The notes under the pieces are model-generated. The model did no database searches. It was not told where the DNA came from and saw nothing but the letters and a program-made list of their open reading frames with translations. Shown piece after piece: positions 6,024 to 9,459 of a DNA stretch of 9,459 bases. The DNA comes from CAYJEQ01 sp964369235 (GTDB lineage: Bacteria > Bacillota > Clostridia > Oscillospirales > Ruminococcaceae). The stretch covers positions 1-9,459 of the forward strand of contig CAYJEQ010000089.1 of NCBI GenBank assembly GCA_964369235.1, given 5' to 3'. The translations under genes and the position numbers were made by a program. Positions within the stretch are counted from its first letter, which is position 1. Each line of letters starts with the position of its first letter.

Positions 6024-6250
6024 ACCCAAAAACATACTTATAGGTTTATTTAATATGTTTTTGGGTGTTTAGAAGTGCAAAGTTTTTAATCTATTACTAT
6101 AAAAACTTTGCACTCTGAATTTGGAGTATAGCTCCAAATTCAGGCAGACTGTAAATCAATGCACCTGTTAACCTCAAAACACCCTTGTTTTGAGGTTAAA
6201 TCGCCACAATATTGTGGCGACCTATAACTGTGTGCTAAGCACACAGTTAT
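6024..6250. repeat. Tandem series of six perfect hairpins of unrelated sequence
   Basis: Six mismatch-free inverted repeats stand in series: 6024-6036/6054-6066 (13 bp), 6074-6088/6100-6114 (15 bp), 6115-6126/6132-6143 (12 bp), 6168-6180/6187-6199 (13 bp), 6201-6210/6211-6220 (10 bp, no spacer) and 6224-6235/6239-6250 (12 bp). Hairpins two and three touch, four to six are 1-3 nt apart, and the only long linker is 6144-6167. None is followed by a T-run, so they are not a row of terminators. They are not copies of each other and do not form a CRISPR array. The first loop (TTATAGGT, 6038-6045) is complementary to 6220-6227, so a long-range contact is possible. The repeats are directly visible; whether they act as RNA or DNA is unknown. 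Confidence 0.85.
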
Positions 6251-6324
6251 TCAGTAAGCATTAATTATAGATACATCTATTTATTTTAGGGTGTAGTTTA
6301 TAGTGGTTTTTTTGTGACCAATTA

Positions 6325-6404
6325 TAATCTGCCAGAAACTTTCAAGTTTACTAAAATAACTAGGTGTTTTTTATTTTACAGAAAAACACATCATCGCCAG
6401 ATTA
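6325..6404 (+). promoter_or_regulatory. Branched fold next to the SD of the radical SAM gene
   Basis: TAATCTG (6325-6331) pairs with CAGATTA (6398-6404). Inside are two hairpins: AAACTT/AAGTTT (6336-6341/6344-6349) and GTGTTTTTT/GAAAAACAC (6364-6372/6381-6389, one wobble). The single-stranded joiner between them includes AAAATAACTAG. The closing stem ends where the SD region (AAGGAAAAGG, 6404-6413) begins, so opening or closing it could change ribosome access. A translational switch is inference; no known riboswitch consensus was matched. Confidence 0.4.
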
Positions 6405-6421
6405 AGGAAAAGGTGTAGATA

Positions 6422-7243
6422 ATGATAGATAATAAATCTAATATAACCCCAAATCCCACAAGAAATAAAATGGGAAAACCACAGGAGAACTCATTACAGG
6501 AGCCTGTGCCCAGTAATGAGGAACTGGACAGGTATTCGGTTATTACCCAGAAAAATCCACGAGAAATATTACTGCTAAGAGGTAGTGGTTGCAACTGGCG
6601 TCGCTGTAGATTTTGTGATTATCATCTGGATTATTCCAAAGATGATAAACTTAACCACAGCCTTAATGCTGTGGAGTTAGCCAAGGTAACAGGGCTGTAC
6701 AATAGGCTGGAGATAATAAATTCAGGGAGTTTTACCGAGCTACCTGAGGAAACAATGAAGCTTATTGAACAGGTGGTTGTAGCTAAGGGTATAAGCCATG
6801 TACACTTTGAGTGCCACTGGATTAATCGCCAAGGAGTTGTCCCTCTTAAAGAGAGATTTAAAAAAATCGGCGTAGAGGTAATTGTAAAAATCGGCGTAGA
6901 AACCTTTGACTATAACTTTAGGGAGGATATTTTCTGTAAGGGAATAGATACTAGAGAGGCAAGCGATATAGGAGAGTTTTTTGACGAATGCTGTTTACTA
7001 CAAGGGGTAAAGGGACAAACATCCCAGTCTATGATAGAGGATATAGAGATTGGACTTAAGCACTTTTACCGAGTATGTGTAAACATTATGATTGAGAATA
7101 ATAGTAGCATTAAACCTGATCCACAGGTTATACAGATATTTAAAGATGAAGTCTACCCCAAATACCATAATAACCCACGAGTTGACATACTAATGGTAAA
7201 TACAGATTTTGGTGTAGGTGGTCAAAACAAGGAAGGAAAATAA
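6422..7243 (+). CDS. Radical SAM protein, candidate queuine lyase (QueL)
   Basis: The 273-residue protein has a cysteine cluster GCNWRRCRFCDY (Cys57, Cys62, Cys65), spaced CX4CX2C rather than the usual CX3CX2C, for the SAM-binding 4Fe-4S cluster. INSGSF (99-104) and KIGVETFD (156-163) fit later strands of the partial TIM barrel; no extra C-terminal cluster is seen. The first 30 or so residues look polar and unstructured. ATG 6422 has AAAGG (6409-6413) 8 nt upstream. The next gene, 4 nt on, is a queuosine precursor transporter. Gut clostridia are known to have a radical SAM queuine lyase, QueL, that releases preQ1 from queuine, and context and size fit that role. Radical SAM membership is firm; QueL is inference from the neighbour, and I could not compare it with known QueL sequences. 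Confidence 0.85.
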   Translation: MIDNKSNITPNPTRNKMGKPQENSLQEPVPSNEELDRYSVITQKNPREILLLRGSGCNWRRCRFCDYHLDYSKDDKLNHSLNAVELAKVTGLYNRLEIINSGSFTELPEETMKLIEQVVVAKGISHVHFECHWINRQGVVPLKERFKKIGVEVIVKIGVETFDYNFREDIFCKGIDTREASDIGEFFDECCLLQGVKGQTSQSMIEDIEIGLKHFYRVCVNIMIENNSSIKPDPQVIQIFKDEVYPKYHNNPRVDILMVNTDFGVGGQNKEGK

Positions 7244-7247
7244 ACTA

Positions 7248-7946
7248 ATGAGCAACGAATTACTACTAATAATATCCCTAATAATAAGCTATGGGATGGC
7301 ATTTGTGTTTTACAAGTTGATGGGAAGAACAGGGCTGTATGTGTGGACAGCTATTGCCACAATTATAGCAAATATCGAGGTGGCAGTGCTAATAGATGCC
7401 TATGGCATGGAGCAGACACTGGGCAATGTGCTTTTTGCCTCAACATTTCTAGTAACTGACATTATCTCAGAAAACTACGATAAGAAAAGTGCTAATAAGG
7501 CTGTAATGGTGGGTATAATGGCAAATCTATCCTTTATTATCCTATCAAGACTGTGGTTCTTATTTACACCAAACAGTAAGGATTACATAATGCCCCATAT
7601 GGAAATGGTATTTAAAAACACCCCAAGATTTATGATAGTTGGTATTACTGTATATGCCATAGCACAGGTTTTTGATGTGTGGATGTACCATTTTGTATGG
7701 AAGCAAACCACAAAATTCTTCGGCGAAAGCAAAAAAGGTCTATTTATCCGAAACAATCTATCAACCCTATGCTCCCAGCTAATAAACACCTTCCTATTTA
7801 CAGTAGGTGCATTCTACGGTAGCCTAGACACTGAAATAATGATAAGCATAGGCATATCCTCCTATATTATCTATATAGTAACCAGTATCCTAGATACACC
7901 ATTTGTCTACCTAGCAAGAAAATTCCCTTACAAAGGCGATAAATAG
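7248..7946 (+). CDS. Queuosine precursor transporter, YhhQ/VUT family
   Basis: YhhQ-family membrane proteins import queuosine precursors (preQ0 and preQ1 in E. coli; queuine in some bacteria). The 232-residue product has about six to seven hydrophobic segments (near residues 4-23, 31-50, 60-72, 86-107, 127-148, 172-190 and 197-218). It also has the family hallmarks FLVTDIISENYDKKSA (67-82), FDVWMYHFVW (142-151) and RNNLSTLCSQLINT (168-181). ATG 7248 has AAGGAAGGAA (7230-7239) upstream; the in-frame GTG 7218 lies within the preceding gene. It begins 4 nt after the radical SAM stop, so the two are almost certainly one operon, ending at the terminator at 7981-8023. If the partner is QueL, the likely cargo is queuine, which would be split inside the cell. 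Substrate is inference; family is firm. Confidence 0.9.
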   Translation: MSNELLLIISLIISYGMAFVFYKLMGRTGLYVWTAIATIIANIEVAVLIDAYGMEQTLGNVLFASTFLVTDIISENYDKKSANKAVMVGIMANLSFIILSRLWFLFTPNSKDYIMPHMEMVFKNTPRFMIVGITVYAIAQVFDVWMYHFVWKQTTKFFGESKKGLFIRNNLSTLCSQLINTFLFTVGAFYGSLDTEIMISIGISSYIIYIVTSILDTPFVYLARKFPYKGDK

Positions 7947-7980
7947 AAGGTAAACACATAAAAAACTTACAAAATTATAG

Positions 7981-8023
7981 AAAATAGGGTGCAACCTCAC
8001 ACCAGAGGATGCACCCTATTTTT
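7981..8023. terminator. Bidirectional intrinsic terminator between convergent genes
   Basis: AAAATAGGGTGCA (7981-7993) is the exact complement of 8010-8022, a 13-bp stem. CCTC (7995-7998) can also pair with GAGG (8005-8008) inside the loop. The T-run lies at 8019-8023 on the + strand, and the A-run at 7981-7984 becomes a T-run on the other strand. It lies between the transporter (ends 7946) and the end of the - strand gene (8087), so it can serve both. Confidence 0.9.
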
Positions 8024-8086
8024 AACGGTTCTATGCCACACACAATTTTACACAACTATTGACAAAGAGCCTTTTTAATTTATAGA

Positions 8087-9232
8087 TTATTTAACTGTAA
8101 TCAGCTCATACTGCTGAACACCTACACCCATCTTTTCAGCGTGGTTTAGACAGCCTTCCCAGTCGGTGTTAGAATGCATAACCTTAAAGTGGTCGGTGTG
8201 ATTATGGTCACAACCTTCATGGCAGTGATTATCAGAATTAGCCAGCTGATCTCCCACAAAGCTATGCTGGAATGCTGTCTGCTTATTACAGGCATCTGCA
8301 CAGGCTCTATCCAGTGCCACTGGGTCAAAGGAAGCAAACATACCAACATCAGGGATAATAGCTGTATCATTTTCACCATGACAGTCACAGTAAGGAGATA
8401 CATCAATTACAAGGCTAATGTGGAAGTGTGGACGGCCATTTACAACTGCATAGCTGTATTCTGCCATCTTCTTGTTAAGATCATCAGTTGCAGAGTCCCA
8501 AGGAGTAACCACTGCATTAAATGTACAGGCACCGATACATCTGCCACAACCTACACATTTATCATGGTTAATAACTGCCTTGCCATCTTCTCCAAAGGAT
8601 ATTGCACCATGAGCACAATCTCTAGCACAGCACTTACATTTAACGCATTTCTTTGCTACTACCTCTGGTTTACCGTTGGAGTGCTGTTCCATCTTACCAG
8701 CACGGCTACCACAGCCCATACCGATATTCTTTAAAGCACCACCGAAGCCAGTCATCTCGTGACCTTTAAAGTGGCTTAGAGAGATAAATACATCAGCGTC
8801 CATAATTGCTCTACCGATTTTAGCTTCCTTAACTAGCTCACCATTAATAGGAACAATAGCTTCGTCAGTACCCTTTAAACCGTCGGCAATAATAACATGA
8901 CATCCTGTGGAAAAGGGTGAATAGCCATTTTCATAAGCAGCTTCAAGGTGCTCTAGGGCGTCCTTTCTTCTACCTACATACAGGGTGTTACAGTCAGTAA
9001 GAAATGGCTTCCCTCCTAGGGATTTTACCACATCAGCAACTACCTTAGAGTAGTTAGGGCGTAGATAAGCTAGGTTTCCAGGCTCACCAAAGTGAATTTT
9101 AATAGCACAGAACTTCTCGTTAAAATCAATATTCCCAATGCCAGCCTCACGAATTAACTTTTCTAACTTCTTTAATAGGTTTGTGCCAGGTAGGGCGCGC
9201 ATATCGGTAAAATAAACTTTGCTCTTTTCCAT
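8087..9232 (-). CDS. DUF362 domain protein with two 4Fe-4S clusters
   Basis: This is a 381-residue DUF362-family protein whose reaction is not established; such proteins are treated as iron-sulfur or electron-transfer proteins. The N-terminal part (about residues 40-180) carries CAIKIHFGEPGN and SHFKGHEMTGFGGALKNIGMG, typical of DUF362. Two ferredoxin-type clusters follow, with ligands Cys196/199/202/206 and Cys226/229/232/236, then the rest of DUF362 (about 265-380). There is no signal peptide or membrane helix, so it should be cytoplasmic. Residues 335-348 are rich in His and Cys (NHCHEGCDHNHTDH), a possible extra metal site. The SD GAAAGGAAG (9242-9250, read on the - strand) lies about 9 nt before the ATG, and a good promoter is upstream. 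It converges with the transporter operon and is probably monocistronic. Family firm, role unknown. Confidence 0.9.
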   Translation of the reverse strand: MEKSKVYFTDMRALPGTNLLKKLEKLIREAGIGNIDFNEKFCAIKIHFGEPGNLAYLRPNYSKVVADVVKSLGGKPFLTDCNTLYVGRRKDALEHLEAAYENGYSPFSTGCHVIIADGLKGTDEAIVPINGELVKEAKIGRAIMDADVFISLSHFKGHEMTGFGGALKNIGMGCGSRAGKMEQHSNGKPEVVAKKCVKCKCCARDCAHGAISFGEDGKAVINHDKCVGCGRCIGACTFNAVVTPWDSATDDLNKKMAEYSYAVVNGRPHFHISLVIDVSPYCDCHGENDTAIIPDVGMFASFDPVALDRACADACNKQTAFQHSFVGDQLANSDNHCHEGCDHNHTDHFKVMHSNTDWEGCLNHAEKMGVGVQQYELITVK

Positions 9233-9276
9233 AATAGTAATCTTCCTTTCGTAAATAAAGTAACAACTTCCTATAG

Positions 9277-9305
9277 ATTATACCAATTATTACTAGATTA
9301 TTCAA
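9277..9305 (-). promoter_or_regulatory. Predicted promoter of the DUF362 gene
   Basis: Read on the - strand, TTGAAT (9300-9305) and TATAAT (9277-9282) are separated by 17 nt. Transcription would start near 9270, leaving a leader of about 40 nt that includes the SD. Pattern-based call only. Confidence 0.65.
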
Positions 9306-9404
9306 TGATAATATATGAATTGTTAGCCTTAGCTATTATTTTAGATAATATATCCTATCTCACTATGGTAATTATAGATATGAAAAGCCCCTAGATTACT
9401 ACAA

Positions 9405-9459
9405 TGAAGTGACCCCAAAAAGTTAGACGTGATATTTTATTTAAATTGTACAAATTGAA
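9405..9459. mobile_element. Probable end of an IS3-family insertion sequence, running off the window
   Basis: Positions 9405-9428 begin TGAAGTGACCCC and continue AAAAAGTTAGAC, which I recognise as the terminal inverted repeat common to many IS3-family elements in firmicutes, starting with the typical TG. The following 31 nt are AT-rich, as in the leader before a transposase gene. No transposase is in view and the other end is outside the window, so direction, completeness and target duplication cannot be judged. Confidence 0.6.

Noticed and set aside
6024..6250. Hairpin series as a CRISPR array or repeated cassette
   Set aside because: Hairpin sequences differ from one another and spacing is irregular; no repeated unit.
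6323..6328. TATAAT as a second -10 box before the radical SAM gene
   Set aside because: No acceptable -35 hexamer at 15-19 nt and no TGN extension; it also forms part of the branched fold.
8174..8734. 186-codon open frame on the + strand
   Set aside because: Antisense to the well-supported DUF362 gene; composition reflects the opposite strand.
1..9364. TATCTCACT present at both ends (1-9 and 9356-9364)
   Set aside because: Nine bases in AT-rich DNA with no shared flanks; likely coincidence.

Overview
This 9.5-kb window looks like chromosomal DNA from a low-GC Gram-positive bacterium, most likely a gut-type member of the Clostridia. The grounds are purine-rich Shine-Dalgarno (SD) sites before most genes, a pyrK-pyrD (class 1B) dihydroorotate dehydrogenase pair, AT-rich intergenic DNA, and a radical-SAM plus queuosine-precursor-transporter pair of the kind known from gut clostridia. 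The genus cannot be told from the sequence alone.

Left part (about 217-5238, all + strand). A good promoter (217-246) leads into tsaE and tsaB, two subunits of the t6A37 tRNA-modification machinery. tsaE appears to start at an ATT codon (288), because the open frame contains no ATG, GTG or TTG ahead of the Walker A motif. Then come rpiB (ribose-5-phosphate isomerase B) and upp (uracil salvage). After a 287-nt structured gap come pyrK and pyrD, which overlap by one base and form the two-subunit dihydroorotate dehydrogenase. A four-helix membrane protein of unknown function follows; its first codons contain a perfect 14-bp hairpin. ruvX (5337-5759) closes this half and ends at a strong terminator (5771-5804).

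Middle part (5760-6421, no protein gene). This is the most unusual stretch. It holds a 15-bp palindrome, a second palindrome laid over the -35 box of a full-consensus promoter (TTGACA-18-TATAAT), a predicted transcript whose 5' end pairs with a segment about 110 nt downstream to enclose two hairpins, a tandem series of six perfect hairpins of different sequence (6024-6250), and a second branched fold running up to the SD of the next gene. None of it matches an RNA class I can name with confidence.

Right part. That leader runs into a radical SAM protein with an unusual CX4CX2C cysteine motif and a YhhQ-family queuosine precursor transporter. Together they suggest a queuosine-salvage operon, with the radical SAM protein as a candidate queuine lyase (QueL). 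A bidirectional terminator (7981-8023) separates this operon from a divergently encoded DUF362/4Fe-4S protein (8087-9232, - strand), which has its own promoter. The last 55 bases look like the terminal inverted repeat of an IS3-family insertion sequence that continues beyond the window.
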